Below are positions 1-6,987 of a stretch of 21,393 bases of DNA, one piece after another. How positions within the stretch are numbered: position 1 is the first letter of the stretch; every line of letters begins with the position of its first letter. A program made the position numbers and the translations under genes. Below the pieces are notes generated by a model that was not told where the DNA came from, did no database searches, and saw only the letters and a list, made by a program, of their open reading frames with translations. The DNA is from a virus: the IMG/VR virus record IMGVR_UViG_3300005589_000113, positions 1 through 21,393 of that record; one strand, given 5' to 3'.

Positions 1-1507
1 GGATATTTTGTACCGATTGGTTTACGTTGTCAACTGGTCGGGCCACCGGTGCATCTGCCACCTCCATTTCCAGCTCTTCGACAATTACGTCAATCTCTTC
101 ACTAGTCCAGCCGCCTTTCTCAAGTTGGCGCATGAATTCTTTCTGGCTGATTTCGCGGTCAATACGCAATTCACGCAGCACCCGAACCTCATCAACAGTT
201 AATCGTGGTGTTGCAAAGTCGCGAGGCAGGTCAATGGATACCTCACCGCTCTTACCCTCAAACACCATGCAATATTCAATAACGCGAATAAACGCACTTT
301 CGATGCTGGTCGATAATGATTCAAGCATGGCATTCTGGTCGCTGGCATTAATGTCTGCCTCAGTCGCCGTCATGGTGCCAACGTCTGACTTAACAGCCCC
401 ACCCATCTCTGATATTTCTTTTTTGTTGTGCTCGAAATACCACTGGAAATCTGACATTTCAGCCGACGCGCTTTTAACGTCTACTGTTACACCTTCAGGC
501 AGGTTATTTACTGAGCCTGGACCTGTGGCTACGTATGCGCGACCGTTGTTAGCCTCTTTGAATATCTTGCCGTCACCCTCTTTCCACCCTTCAGTGTAGG
601 TGGTAGGTGCTAAGTTGCGTTGAGTCTCTTTGTACGCAGCAGACACACGATAACGGTGCAATGTTTTTAGGCAGACAGGGTAAATATAACCCATGCCGCA
701 CGGTAGCTTGTGGTCTTTGATTTTCTCAAGTGATACGAATTCAGCAGGTATGTACTTTAGCGGAGCGCCGCCAACCATCACATAGGAGCGCTCACCTTTC
801 TGCTGCTTCTTATTGCTGTTGTAAATGATTTTCTGCTGGTAGTAATTGCCTTCGTCATCGAGCGCCAGGATCAAGTAAGATTCAATGTCGTCATGACTCA
901 TTGTCTCTTCGTCGAATTCTGTGCCGCGCTCAAGTAATGCAAGAAACGTTAACTGCGACACGCCGTTGCGTTTACCAAATGCCCAGTTAACCACATTTTT
1001 TCGAGAGTAAACTTTAATCTTTGCGCGCGGGTTCGCTGCGTCTGATTGCTCTTTGCTAACGTCGGTCAAGTCAACATCACCTAAGCCGTTATAGTCAGCA
1101 GCCACGACGCACCAGTTATCAACCAGTGAATCAGAAGCCGCTACTTCCATTAACTCGTAAATAGAACAGCCGTTGCCGTCAGCATCTTCTTCAAGGTAGT
1201 CAAGCGGTATTTTTGTCGCAGTATCATCTATACGCATCTTGCCAAGTAGTGAGCGCAACGTTTTGGCTGGGTAATCATCAAACTCAGCACCAGCGATGAA
1301 TTCACGATAGCGGATAATCGCGTCATCTGTTTCGGTGTCAACCTGTGACGGGTGCGGCAGGTAAGTGTAGGTCATCGACTTAACCCTATCCTCACCTTGC
1401 AAACAATCCTCAGCAACTGACATTTGGAGCGCTGCGAATGGATAGTCTGGATGAGACTCAATACTCACCACTACCTTTGTTCTAATGCCATTGCTGATAA
1501 TGTACAT
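1..1507 (-). CDS. DUF4055-type phage portal protein (C-terminus cut by window edge)
   Basis: About 502 codons are open from the ATG at 1507 to the left edge, so the C-terminus is missing. The start is preceded by AAAGGT, 8 nt upstream. The protein opens MYIISNGIRTKVVVSI. It carries features I associate with the DUF4055 portal family: an early TYTYLPHPSQ segment, then a DYNGLGD segment, then PRAKIKVYSRKNVVNWAFG, and later YRVSAAYKET and ATEADINASDQNAMLESL, typical of the portal stem/crown region. Portals form the dodecameric ring at the capsid vertex through which terminase pumps DNA. It lies downstream of the Mu F-like gene in the packaging cluster, with a 49-nt gap. Family assignment is by remembered sequence pattern; a portal role is likely from both sequence and position. 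Confidence 0.8.
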   Translation of the reverse strand, partial: MYIISNGIRTKVVVSIESHPDYPFAALQMSVAEDCLQGEDRVKSMTYTYLPHPSQVDTETDDAIIRYREFIAGAEFDDYPAKTLRSLLGKMRIDDTATKIPLDYLEEDADGNGCSIYELMEVAASDSLVDNWCVVAADYNGLGDVDLTDVSKEQSDAANPRAKIKVYSRKNVVNWAFGKRNGVSQLTFLALLERGTEFDEETMSHDDIESYLILALDDEGNYYQQKIIYNSNKKQQKGERSYVMVGGAPLKYIPAEFVSLEKIKDHKLPCGMGYIYPVCLKTLHRYRVSAAYKETQRNLAPTTYTEGWKEGDGKIFKEANNGRAYVATGPGSVNNLPEGVTVDVKSASAEMSDFQWYFEHNKKEISEMGGAVKSDVGTMTATEADINASDQNAMLESLSTSIESAFIRVIEYCMVFEGKSGEVSIDLPRDFATPRLTVDEVRVLRELRIDREISQKEFMRQLEKGGWTSEEIDVIVEELEMEVADAPVARPVDNVNQSVQNI

Positions 1508-1556
1508 AATTAACCTTTACTCGTTTTGCTCCAATTTTAGCCACTGGTCTAACCAC

Positions 1557-2657
1557 TTACAAGCCCAATCGCTTAAATACTGTCGATTCCTCTTGCTCAA
1601 GCTCGTTTAATGTGATTGTGCGTCCTGTCATATCCGTGAATTTGGATAGCGATAATTTACCGTCAAGAAACAATTTAGCCCTTGTGGTGCCAAGCGATGA
1701 TTCAACAAACCATCTAGGCTGTCTGCGCAACCATGCCTCGTGGCTGGTATCGCTTCTAACTGTTGTCGGGTCGAATGCGTCTTTGTCGCGCTTGCCTCGA
1801 TACTTGGGTTTGCCATCTGTGCGGGCTTCTTTCTTCTCAAACGCCTCTTTTGCTGCCGGTCCTGATTTACCGCCTATGGCAACCTGCTGACCTGTTAGCT
1901 CGAATCCTTCGGGCCCATAGATTAGTGTGCTACGACAAAAATAGTGGAGAGGAGGAACCGGTAACTTCGGGTCATCAGCCTTAAACCGTTTTTTAGAATT
2001 GTTGCGACATATCAAACTAGTCCGATTATCCCACACAGCAACGAATATCGCTTCCTGATAGTACTTAGGGTGCGCAGATACATTGGCTCGTCTCGCCTGT
2101 TGTACGTAATGCGTGAAGGCTGTTCTGGCTAATGACTCAGCGCGGGTTTTCAGTGTGCCGTCAAACTCAGCGCGGATATTCTTTATCACCTGATTAACTG
2201 TCTCGGCGCGTGAATAGCCCTGTCGAACCATTGACATAATGCGCTGATTGCGTCCGGCGTTATTACCAGTGATGAATTCATCCCAGAAGCCAGCCTGCTT
2301 TGACTGCTCCATGACAATCATTTGCTCGCCGATAAACGATAGGATTTCATTTCTCGCCGGTGGCGTTAGCTCAGTATTGCGAAGCATGTAACGCACTTCA
2401 TACAATGCCGCCTCTTGCATATCCTTGGTGTAATCGGCCCAGCCTGAGTTCAATTCGATGATGCGTTGTATGCGCTTCTCGATAGTCTCAAGCTGTTTTG
2501 GCGTGCGTGGTAAGCCGCCGTCAAGAATAAGCAGCCTGATTAACCGGTACGTTTCCTCTAACCCTGGATACACAGACGCGTTGATATACCCTGAATTTAA
2601 CCTATCAAGGTATACCTCGTGCATTAATTGTGCGTCTAGGTTTATTGTGATTGTCAT
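1557..2657 (-). CDS. Mu F-like minor head / head morphogenesis protein
   Basis: 366 aa. The start codon overlaps the terminase large subunit stop (ATGA), so translation is probably coupled. The central part carries the Mu F signature: residues around 175-195 (RAESLARTAFTHYVQQARR) form the typical helix, followed by VAVWDNRTSLICRNNSKKRF and then PPLHYFCRSTLI, which matches the family's W-D-(D/N)-R-T-x-x-x-C ... P-x-H-x-x-C-R pattern. Mu F-like proteins are minor capsid components that bind near the portal and are often injected with the DNA. The C-terminal third is lysine-rich (GKPKYRGKRDKDAF) and may touch DNA or scaffold (inference). Unlike most phages, the gene comes before, not after, the portal gene. 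Confidence 0.82.
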   Translation of the reverse strand: MTITINLDAQLMHEVYLDRLNSGYINASVYPGLEETYRLIRLLILDGGLPRTPKQLETIEKRIQRIIELNSGWADYTKDMQEAALYEVRYMLRNTELTPPARNEILSFIGEQMIVMEQSKQAGFWDEFITGNNAGRNQRIMSMVRQGYSRAETVNQVIKNIRAEFDGTLKTRAESLARTAFTHYVQQARRANVSAHPKYYQEAIFVAVWDNRTSLICRNNSKKRFKADDPKLPVPPLHYFCRSTLIYGPEGFELTGQQVAIGGKSGPAAKEAFEKKEARTDGKPKYRGKRDKDAFDPTTVRSDTSHEAWLRRQPRWFVESSLGTTRAKLFLDGKLSLSKFTDMTGRTITLNELEQEESTVFKRLGL

Positions 2658-4036
2658 CCAAACCTCGGTGCGGCTGCTGGTTTATTATAGTTTATTATCA
2701 TATCTTGGACAGCATCCATCATAGGGTCTATTTGGTCATCATGCTTGCCGTTAGGGAATAGTGAATGCTCACGGATAAACTCAGGTAAGAATTGCGAATC
2801 TCTAGGAAGAAATACGCGCCCAGACTCTATTACCGGAGCAGCGTCATACGCTCTAGTAATTTTATCTCTGTTCCTTTGTATATCGCCAACTAGCATTCTT
2901 TTTTGCCTCATCTGCTGGATAAGCCCTGTTCCGCTTGCTTTGTCCTCTATCTTCATTCTTCTTAGGTTACCATTTTTATTAGATGAATGCTTCATCCAAA
3001 ACATTTCTGCCATCTGCAATAATTGCGGTGCTTCCCATTTACCTCTAAGTTGGTCTATAAGATAAATGCCGCCTTCCGATTTACCCCAGCACTGAAAAAC
3101 AGAATAGTCGTTTTCTTCGCCTGTCTTTTGGGCGGTATCCGCATAAATCATTCTATATTCAAACTCAGGCTCTTTGTCGTAAAACCTCCACCAATCATCC
3201 TTAAATATGCCGCCTCCAATAGGGCTAGGCTCCTGCATCATCTGCCCTGAAAACATGTAAGTGTTGGATGCTCTAAGCCTGTGCAAATCTTCAGTGACAA
3301 ATTGTCCATCCCAAAACGTTTTGTCGCTTTCGTCAAGCGCAGGTATCTTAATATGTTCCCAATCTTCGCCGTTTCCGCCATTTAGCAAGAAGCCGCTCAA
3401 GTCGTCCTCATGCAACCTTTGCATGATAACAATGATTGGTGTGTCTGGTGAGTTCTTACGGCTCTCCATGGTGGTGCTAAACCAATCGATGACATTCTGC
3501 CTCATAGTATCACTGTTAGCTTCACCAGCCTTGTGTGGGTCATCTATGATTATTGCTCCGCCAAAGTAATCGCGCATCTTCCCAGCGCCATACCCCGTAA
3601 TTGTGCCTTCTGCGCCAGTAGCGTAGACAATGCCGCCATCTGACGTTCTGAATTCATCCTTGGCTCTTGAGTCGTTCTGCATCATCACATGCGGGAATAT
3701 CTCGGCGTATTTCTCGTGCTGCATTATTGCGCGTGTTGCATACGCGTTTGCTGTAGCAAGTCGCTTTGAGTACGACGCGTGAATAAACTCAGAATCAGGG
3801 AAGTTACCCATGCACCATGCCATAAAATTAATCACAGCTAACTCTGTTTTACCTGAGCGTGGCGGCACGTTTATTATAAGTCTCTTTATTTGCCCAGTAA
3901 CGATACGCTCAAGTGCATTGCATATTATGTCTTGGTGCCAATTATGCTTTAGGTCAGCGCCTTTTCTTGCGCTGAATAGCGTGCGGGTAAACATGAGTAA
4001 ATCTGTGCGGTTATCAGCTATCTCATTCGGCGTCAT
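2654..4036 (-). CDS. terL: Terminase large subunit (packaging ATPase-nuclease)
   Basis: 460 aa, normal length for the family. The N-terminal ATPase has Walker A PPRSGKT (residues 58-64), Walker B AIIIDD (161-166) and the coupling segment VIMQRLHEDDLSG (203-215). The C-terminal RNase H-like nuclease has its acidic residues in YADTA (D300), IEDKASG (E364/D365) and HDDQID (D433/D434). The protein translocates DNA into the prohead through the portal and cuts the concatemer. The start at 4036 lies 14 nt inside the end of the HNH gene, with GGGCG upstream as a plausible ribosome site. The stop overlaps the start of the Mu F-like gene. The motifs make this one of the surest calls in the window. Confidence 0.96.
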   Translation of the reverse strand: MTPNEIADNRTDLLMFTRTLFSARKGADLKHNWHQDIICNALERIVTGQIKRLIINVPPRSGKTELAVINFMAWCMGNFPDSEFIHASYSKRLATANAYATRAIMQHEKYAEIFPHVMMQNDSRAKDEFRTSDGGIVYATGAEGTITGYGAGKMRDYFGGAIIIDDPHKAGEANSDTMRQNVIDWFSTTMESRKNSPDTPIIVIMQRLHEDDLSGFLLNGGNGEDWEHIKIPALDESDKTFWDGQFVTEDLHRLRASNTYMFSGQMMQEPSPIGGGIFKDDWWRFYDKEPEFEYRMIYADTAQKTGEENDYSVFQCWGKSEGGIYLIDQLRGKWEAPQLLQMAEMFWMKHSSNKNGNLRRMKIEDKASGTGLIQQMRQKRMLVGDIQRNRDKITRAYDAAPVIESGRVFLPRDSQFLPEFIREHSLFPNGKHDDQIDPMMDAVQDMIINYNKPAAAPRFG

Positions 4037-4733
4037 ACTTTGCGCCCTTACTTAAGTTGTCTTTAGCCCATAATGGCTGTAGATTATCTAAAGCGTTTAT
4101 AACTTTTGGATCTGTTTCACCCTCTGAAATAAAGACAGATACGGGCTTTATATGGTCAATATGCCATTCTCCGTGATTTTTCCAGCTCATCCCCTCAGTG
4201 AACTTTGATTCCATGTTTGCTCTCAACTCATCTTTTGAGTATCCAAGCTCTAATTCTGTTTTGGTTTTCTTCTTTCTGCCAGTTATTAGAATTATTCTTG
4301 CAAGAAGTTTTCTGCACAATATGTAAGGCTTGTTGTCTGGGTTTGCATTGAATTTTCTAGAGTATCTTCTAGATATAGACCTCCTTTTCTCAGGATTGTC
4401 ACTAGCCCATTTAGCCGCGTACTCTATCTTTTTTTGTTTCGCATTTTGATATTCTTTTTGTCTGCAACCTGGATTGTCCCTTCTCCATTTTGCCGCCCTT
4501 TCTATTGCTGCCTGTTTGTTTTCTTGGTAGTACTTCTTTGACTTCTCTCTGTATTCAGGGTCTCTTTCCAGCGCCCTTTTGTATAAAACATCATAACCTA
4601 TCTCTGCCGCCTTTTTGTTGTTATACGAGTTCCTGCAAGACTTGCAGTGCGACATTTTGCCTGATTTTTTTGATTTGCAATTATGGAAGTCATCGAGTGA
4701 CTTGATGGTTTTACATTTTGTGCATTGTTTCAT
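4023..4733 (-). CDS. HNH endonuclease inserted between terminase genes
   Basis: 236 aa. The N-terminus is a four-cysteine zinc finger (C4-x2-C7, then SHCKSC), typical of free-standing phage HNH enzymes. A long basic middle repeats a pattern of Trp/Tyr followed by DNP (WRRDNPG, WASDNPE, FNANPDN). The C-terminal HNH core is GEWHIDHIKPVS followed by NALDNLQPLWAKDNLSKGAK, with the His-Asp-His metal/catalytic residues and the terminal Asn. The gene has a possible promoter of its own (4822-4849) and a structured leader (4767-4816). Its end overlaps terL by 14 nt. It may be a homing endonuclease that has settled between terS and terL, or a nuclease that works with terminase, as shown for HNH proteins in some cos phages. 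The sequence does not decide between these. Confidence 0.9.
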   Translation of the reverse strand: MKQCTKCKTIKSLDDFHNCKSKKSGKMSHCKSCRNSYNNKKAAEIGYDVLYKRALERDPEYREKSKKYYQENKQAAIERAAKWRRDNPGCRQKEYQNAKQKKIEYAAKWASDNPEKRRSISRRYSRKFNANPDNKPYILCRKLLARIILITGRKKKTKTELELGYSKDELRANMESKFTEGMSWKNHGEWHIDHIKPVSVFISEGETDPKVINALDNLQPLWAKDNLSKGAKYDAE

Positions 4734-4766
4734 GTGACACCTCTGCTAAAGGTTAGCTTGAAGGGA

Positions 4767-4816
4767 TTGCGGCAACCACTAGCAAGGTGGATTTCGTCTG
4801 GCCGGACTAGCCGCAA
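4767..4816 (-). other. Structured leader upstream of the HNH gene
   Basis: The 95-nt gap between the terminase small subunit and the HNH gene contains a 7-bp inverted repeat (GCCGCAA/TTGCGGC; plus-strand 4767-4773 pairs with 4810-4816). It encloses two smaller hairpins: CCAC 4776-4779 with GTGG 4787-4790, and GTC 4796-4798 with GAC 4805-4807. Transcribed on the minus strand, this would fold as a compact three-way junction about 34 nt before the HNH start codon. No U-tract follows, so it does not look like a terminator. A role in translation control, or as a trace of a mobile intron/homing element, is speculation. Confidence 0.45.
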
Positions 4817-4821
4817 CTTTG

Positions 4822-4849
4822 ATTATACTTACTTGTGTTTATTTCTCAA
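4822..4849 (-). promoter_or_regulatory. Possible sigma70 promoter for the HNH gene
   Basis: On the minus strand TTGAGA (plus 4844-4849), a 16-nt spacer and a perfect TATAAT (plus 4822-4827) lie across the last codons of the terminase small subunit gene. Transcription from here would give the HNH gene an 80-nt leader containing the inverted repeat at 4767-4816. One mismatch from consensus in the -35; no experimental support. Confidence 0.45.
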
Positions 4850-5251
4850 TGCTTCAAGCACAGCTTGGCTGTTGTCTTTTGGTGACATAGTACCATCGGA
4901 TGATTTGTGGTCGATTTCCTGCTTGGCTGAATGGTGCTTGCTTGCCATGCGCTCAGCAGCCCACTTGTAAGCATCCATCATCACTTTTGCAGCTTGCGGC
5001 TCAATCATGCCGCCTTCAATCATTTCAGCGATATCAATCATACGGTCAGCGTGAGCAAAACCAGCAGCTTCTCTCGCACTTGCGTATTGTGCCCAAAACT
5101 CAGGCTTTCCAACTATCCAGCGGCACACAGTAGACGTAGACGGCTTTGATTCTATACGGCAGTACTCGCGCAATGATTTACCGCCAGCGATATGCTCACA
5201 TATCTCTTTCGCTATTTCATCTGAGTAAATTGTAGGTCTGCCACCGGCCAT
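4829..5251 (-). CDS. terS: Terminase small subunit
   Basis: 140 aa. The N-terminus has the form of small-terminase DNA-binding domains: GGRPTIYSDEIAKEICEHIAGG is followed by a helix-turn-helix (SLREYCRIESKPSTSTVCRWI), then KPEFWAQYASAREA and a helical oligomerisation part (ADRMIDIAEMIEGG ... MMDAYKWAAERMASKHH). Similar proteins are annotated as phage terminase small subunits that recognise the packaging site. It is the first gene of the minus-strand packaging block, just downstream of a terminator (5302-5328) and an extended -10 box (5282-5290). No good Shine-Dalgarno precedes the ATG at 5251. Although the HNH gene separates it from terL, the packaging order terS-terL is conserved. Confidence 0.85.
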   Translation of the reverse strand: MAGGRPTIYSDEIAKEICEHIAGGKSLREYCRIESKPSTSTVCRWIVGKPEFWAQYASAREAAGFAHADRMIDIAEMIEGGMIEPQAAKVMMDAYKWAAERMASKHHSAKQEIDHKSSDGTMSPKDNSQAVLEALRNKHK

Positions 5252-5281
5252 ATAATCAACACCGTTAATTAGTCAGCCTTA

Positions 5282-5290
5282 AATATACCA
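5282..5290 (-). promoter_or_regulatory. Possible extended -10 promoter of the packaging/late operon
   Basis: On the minus strand TGGTATATT gives an extended -10 (TGn plus TATATT, plus-strand 5282-5287), about 30 nt upstream of the terminase small subunit start and directly downstream of a terminator. No convincing -35 is present, which would fit a promoter needing an activator. The 14-nt motif seen at three other promoters is absent here. Confidence 0.35.
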
Positions 5291-5301
5291 CATGATAGGA
5301 T

Positions 5302-5328
5302 AAAAAAAAGCCCTGCGGATAACAGGGC
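5302..5328 (-). terminator. Rho-independent terminator ending the leftward small-gene operon
   Basis: GCCCTG (5310-5315) and CAGGGC (5323-5328) form a 6-bp GC-rich stem with a 7-nt loop. Read on the minus strand, the stem is followed by eight T residues (plus-strand A-tract 5302-5309). It separates the leftward small-gene operon from the terminase operon. The segment 5329-5391 holds no gene that I can support. Confidence 0.85.
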
Positions 5329-5391
5329 AACTGGAGGGGAAGAAACAAAATGATTTACTCACTAACACCATAGCGGGTTAGTTGTGTGGTG

Positions 5392-5607
5392 TCAATCATT
5401 AACCACTAACGGCTGATAACTAACACCTACCGGCAACTGCATAAAGTCCAGTTCATATTCGCTATACATCCATTGTTGAAATGCGTGCTCGGCTTCTTGG
5501 AGATTGCGTGCGTCGTATATGTCGCACGAGTACTCCTTGCCGCTGATTGTTGTAGATGCGCGGTAGTTCACGACAACAACCCCCCAACCCAGCATAAACA
5601 GCCACAC
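5392..5607 (-). CDS. Small membrane-anchored protein of unknown function (start uncertain)
   Basis: 71 aa if it starts at GTG 5607; ATG 5595 is another possible start. The frame is open back to an amber codon at 5665-5667. The N-terminus is strongly hydrophobic (WLFMLGWGVVVVN), one probable membrane helix. A soluble part follows: ISGKEYSCDIYDARNLQEAEHAF and a short C-terminus. No family is recognised. The open frame above the start (after the amber codon) looks protein-like (NVAATCFGWAV extends the hydrophobic helix) and is in the same frame as the 24-codon ORF at 5665-5739. The two may therefore be halves of one interrupted two-helix protein. It is the last gene before the terminator at 5302-5328. 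Confidence 0.5.
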   Translation of the reverse strand: MWLFMLGWGVVVVNYRASTTISGKEYSCDIYDARNLQEAEHAFQQWMYSEYELDFMQLPVGVSYQPLVVND

Positions 5608-5664
5608 AGCCCACCCGAAACACGTCGCCGCAACATTACCTTTCGTCTGCTCGATATACTCACC

Positions 5665-5739
5665 CTATGCAAGCTCAAGCGATGCCCAGGCTATACCGGC
5701 GAATGTGACTACCATGTATGTGTAATAGAATTCGTTCAT
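5665..5739 (-). CDS. 24-aa hydrophobic peptide ending in an amber codon
   Basis: The ATG at 5739 overlaps the stop of the preceding gene (ATGA), like the other genes of this chain, which argues that translation really starts here. The peptide begins MNEFYYTYMVVTFAGIAW and is one predicted membrane helix, ending at TAG (5665-5667). The sequence AGGGTGAG overlaps and follows the stop. The open frame continues in phase for 91 more codons (down to 5392) with a second hydrophobic helix. It may be a genuine mini-protein, or the first half of a gene interrupted by a nonsense mutation. Other genes here (for example the primase and the DECH helicase) end at TAG, so a general reassignment of TAG is unlikely. 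Confidence 0.45.
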   Translation of the reverse strand: MNEFYYTYMVVTFAGIAWASLELA

Positions 5740-5924
5740 TTCCTCGCCCTCCAACTCTTCTTAGCTTTATGTATCGCTGTAAACGCTTCGATATTGTCGT
5801 TTACCACACGATACGCGTATTGTGGGTGACAGCCTACCGCATTCGATAATGACAGCACCGTGCGATGTTTACCCGTTTTCGCCTCTGCGATGATTGCAGG
5901 GGCTATTGTGCCGTATCGTTTCAT
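5736..5924 (-). CDS. Small HTH-like protein
   Basis: 62 aa, basic. It begins MKRYGTIAPAIIAEAKTGKH; the middle, TVLSLSNAVGCHPQYAYRVVND, looks like a helix-turn-helix (helix, Gly turn, recognition helix with polar residues). The family is not recognised. Both ends overlap neighbours by 4 nt (ATGA), so it belongs to a translationally coupled chain. It could be a small phage regulator; DNA binding is inferred from the pattern only. Confidence 0.65.
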   Translation of the reverse strand: MKRYGTIAPAIIAEAKTGKHRTVLSLSNAVGCHPQYAYRVVNDNIEAFTAIHKAKKSWRARK

Positions 5925-6079
5925 TCCTCTTCCTCACAGTCCAGTATCTCTGCGTCGTACCAATAACTGTCAACGTACTGTGCTTCCGCATGTGCCATTG
6001 CTTTTGCGTCATCCGCATTATCAGCCTCAACCCACAATTCATCTTCCATCATCATTTGTGTTTTTACTAAATATTTCAC
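5921..6079 (-). CDS. Very acidic 52-aa protein, unknown function
   Basis: The GTG start at 6079 overlaps the stop of the upstream gene (GTGA), and the TGA stop overlaps the next ATG. The protein begins (M)KYLVKTQMMMEDELWVEA and ends LDCEEEE; DNADDAKAMAHAEAQ lies between. Its composition (about one third Asp/Glu) and the 'YLV-T... VEADNADDAKAMA' pattern resemble short phage proteins with a single beta-alpha unit. Strong acidity could mean DNA mimicry, but nothing here proves it. Confidence 0.65.
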   Translation of the reverse strand: MKYLVKTQMMMEDELWVEADNADDAKAMAHAEAQYVDSYWYDAEILDCEEEE

Positions 6080-6240
6080 ACCCTACCCCCATTCTCTGCG
6101 TATTTGCGCATAAGTTCCGGATGATTGAAAATCTCAAATGCTACCTTGTGCGTTTTCAATCCCGTTACCTGCGCGATTTTAATGTAGCTACGTGCGCCGT
6201 CTTGTAGTGCGGCGCTCACTTTGCGGTAGTGTTTGTTCAT
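6076..6240 (-). CDS. 54-aa HTH-like protein
   Basis: The ATG at 6240 overlaps the preceding stop (ATGA) and the TGA overlaps the GTG start of the next gene. The protein runs MNKHYRKVSAALQDGA, then RSYIKIAQVTGLKTHKVAFE, a likely helix-turn-helix (KIAQVTGLKTHKV), and ends PELMRKYAENGGRV. I do not recognise a family. Small size, basic N-terminus and position among other mini-HTH proteins suggest a regulatory role (inference). Confidence 0.65.
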   Translation of the reverse strand: MNKHYRKVSAALQDGARSYIKIAQVTGLKTHKVAFEIFNHPELMRKYAENGGRV

Positions 6241-6623
6241 AGAAAGTCTGACCAATCATAACCAACCGGCATTTCTTCAGACGTAACGATATGATTATAA
6301 ATCTCGTCTTTCGCCAACTTGTCGAATAGCTCTTGATTCAACTGCCCGATATCAGTGCCAGCCATTGATATTGCAATCAGCCTGCGCATTTCTTCCGACT
6401 CGCACATAGAGCCAATAACGGTTCCTCGTGACACGATGTGAGTGTTATTGCAGTATCTCCACTCCATCGATTTACCATCTGCAACGCGCTCTGCCAGCCT
6501 CTCGGCGATATACCATAGGTTATCATTGCTGATACTGTCATAAGTCAGTAGCGTTGCTTCTGGCTCGTCTGGTAACTGTCTGTCGTATGCGGTTTGCAAG
6601 TTTGTGAATTTTAAGCCGGTCAT
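6237..6623 (-). CDS. Hypothetical phage protein, 128 aa
   Basis: I start it at ATG 6623 (MTGLKFTNLQTAYDR), which has GAGGTGG about 9 nt upstream and follows the previous stop by 2 nt. An upstream in-frame start would overlap that gene by 40 nt. The protein is soluble and acidic with DNLWYIAERLAERVADGKSMEW, then TVIGSMCESEEMRRLIAISM and a C-terminal YDWSDFL. No catalytic motif or known fold is evident. Tight coupling on both sides places it in the same transcript as the mini-HTH genes downstream. Confidence 0.7.
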   Translation of the reverse strand: MTGLKFTNLQTAYDRQLPDEPEATLLTYDSISNDNLWYIAERLAERVADGKSMEWRYCNNTHIVSRGTVIGSMCESEEMRRLIAISMAGTDIGQLNQELFDKLAKDEIYNHIVTSEEMPVGYDWSDFL

Positions 6624-6625
6624 AA

Positions 6626-6961
6626 TTAAAGCCACCTCTTTTCGCCGTTGGTGAAGTGAATGCAAACTTCCTTCCCTTCCTTCATCCAGCGCATAAAATT
6701 AAATTCATCTTCCAGCAAATCTGTGCCGGAGTACATTGGCGACTCTGTAGCATCGCTATCATCGCATTCGTACCACCTTTCGCCACAGCATGGACAATAG
6801 CCACTTTTTCCGCCTTCAAAATCCCCAACAAGGAATAGCAACTTTTCATTAGCTTCATGCGACGAGTTAGCCTCAATAATAACGTGACGAGTAATGCCGT
6901 CATCCTCGTCAAAATCAAAGTGACCGCCGCTGTTGTTTTGCGTAAAAGTATAAAACGCCAT
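6626..6961 (-). CDS. Conserved phage protein with FYTFTQNNSGG N-terminus and CPCC zinc motif
   Basis: 111 aa from the ATG at 6961, which has GGAGGGG 6 nt upstream; an in-frame ATG six bases earlier lies too close to that site. The N-terminus MAFYTFTQNNSGGHFDFDED, followed by GITRHVIIEA and later YCPCCGERW, matches a conserved phage family I recall (probably DUF7296; function unknown). The C-x-x-C pair probably binds zinc. It is the first gene after the promoter-like element at 6988-7025, so that element may drive this gene and the chain down to 5392. Confidence 0.8.
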   Translation of the reverse strand: MAFYTFTQNNSGGHFDFDEDDGITRHVIIEANSSHEANEKLLFLVGDFEGGKSGYCPCCGERWYECDDSDATESPMYSGTDLLEDEFNFMRWMKEGKEVCIHFTNGEKRWL

Positions 6962-6987
6962 TTTCATCCCCTCCATTAGTTTCACCC

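Noticed and set aside
33-46. ACTGGTCGGGCCAC near the left edge resembling the promoter motif
   Set aside because: It has three mismatches, lies in portal coding sequence, and no TATA-type hexamer stands 18 nt away.
27-599. Open frame of 190 codons on the plus strand at the left edge
   Set aside because: It is the antisense of the portal gene, whose minus-strand frame reads through the edge with family-like sequence. The plus-strand protein is Ser/Thr-rich low-complexity sequence with no known motif.
1543-1556. ACTGGTCTAACCAC, a one-mismatch copy of the 14-nt promoter motif just after the Mu F-like stop codon
   Set aside because: In neither direction is there a -10 hexamer at the 18-nt distance that the three exact copies share, so I do not count it as a fourth promoter, though it may be a remnant.
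5341-5391. Seven-codon plus-strand ORF after GGAGGGG (5334-5340)
   Set aside because: Too short and in a region transcribed on the other strand; the purine run is probably incidental.
5665-5667. Amber codon reassignment (TAG read as an amino acid) as an explanation for the interrupted ORF
   Set aside because: TAG is the natural stop of the primase-helicase (9354-9356), the DECH helicase (15945-15947) and the lipoprotein (18789-18791), so general reassignment is not supported.
5473-5829. Plus-strand ORF of 118 codons across the small minus-strand genes
   Set aside because: Cys/His-rich with no ribosome site. The minus-strand genes here are chained by ATGA overlaps, which a plus-strand gene would not explain.
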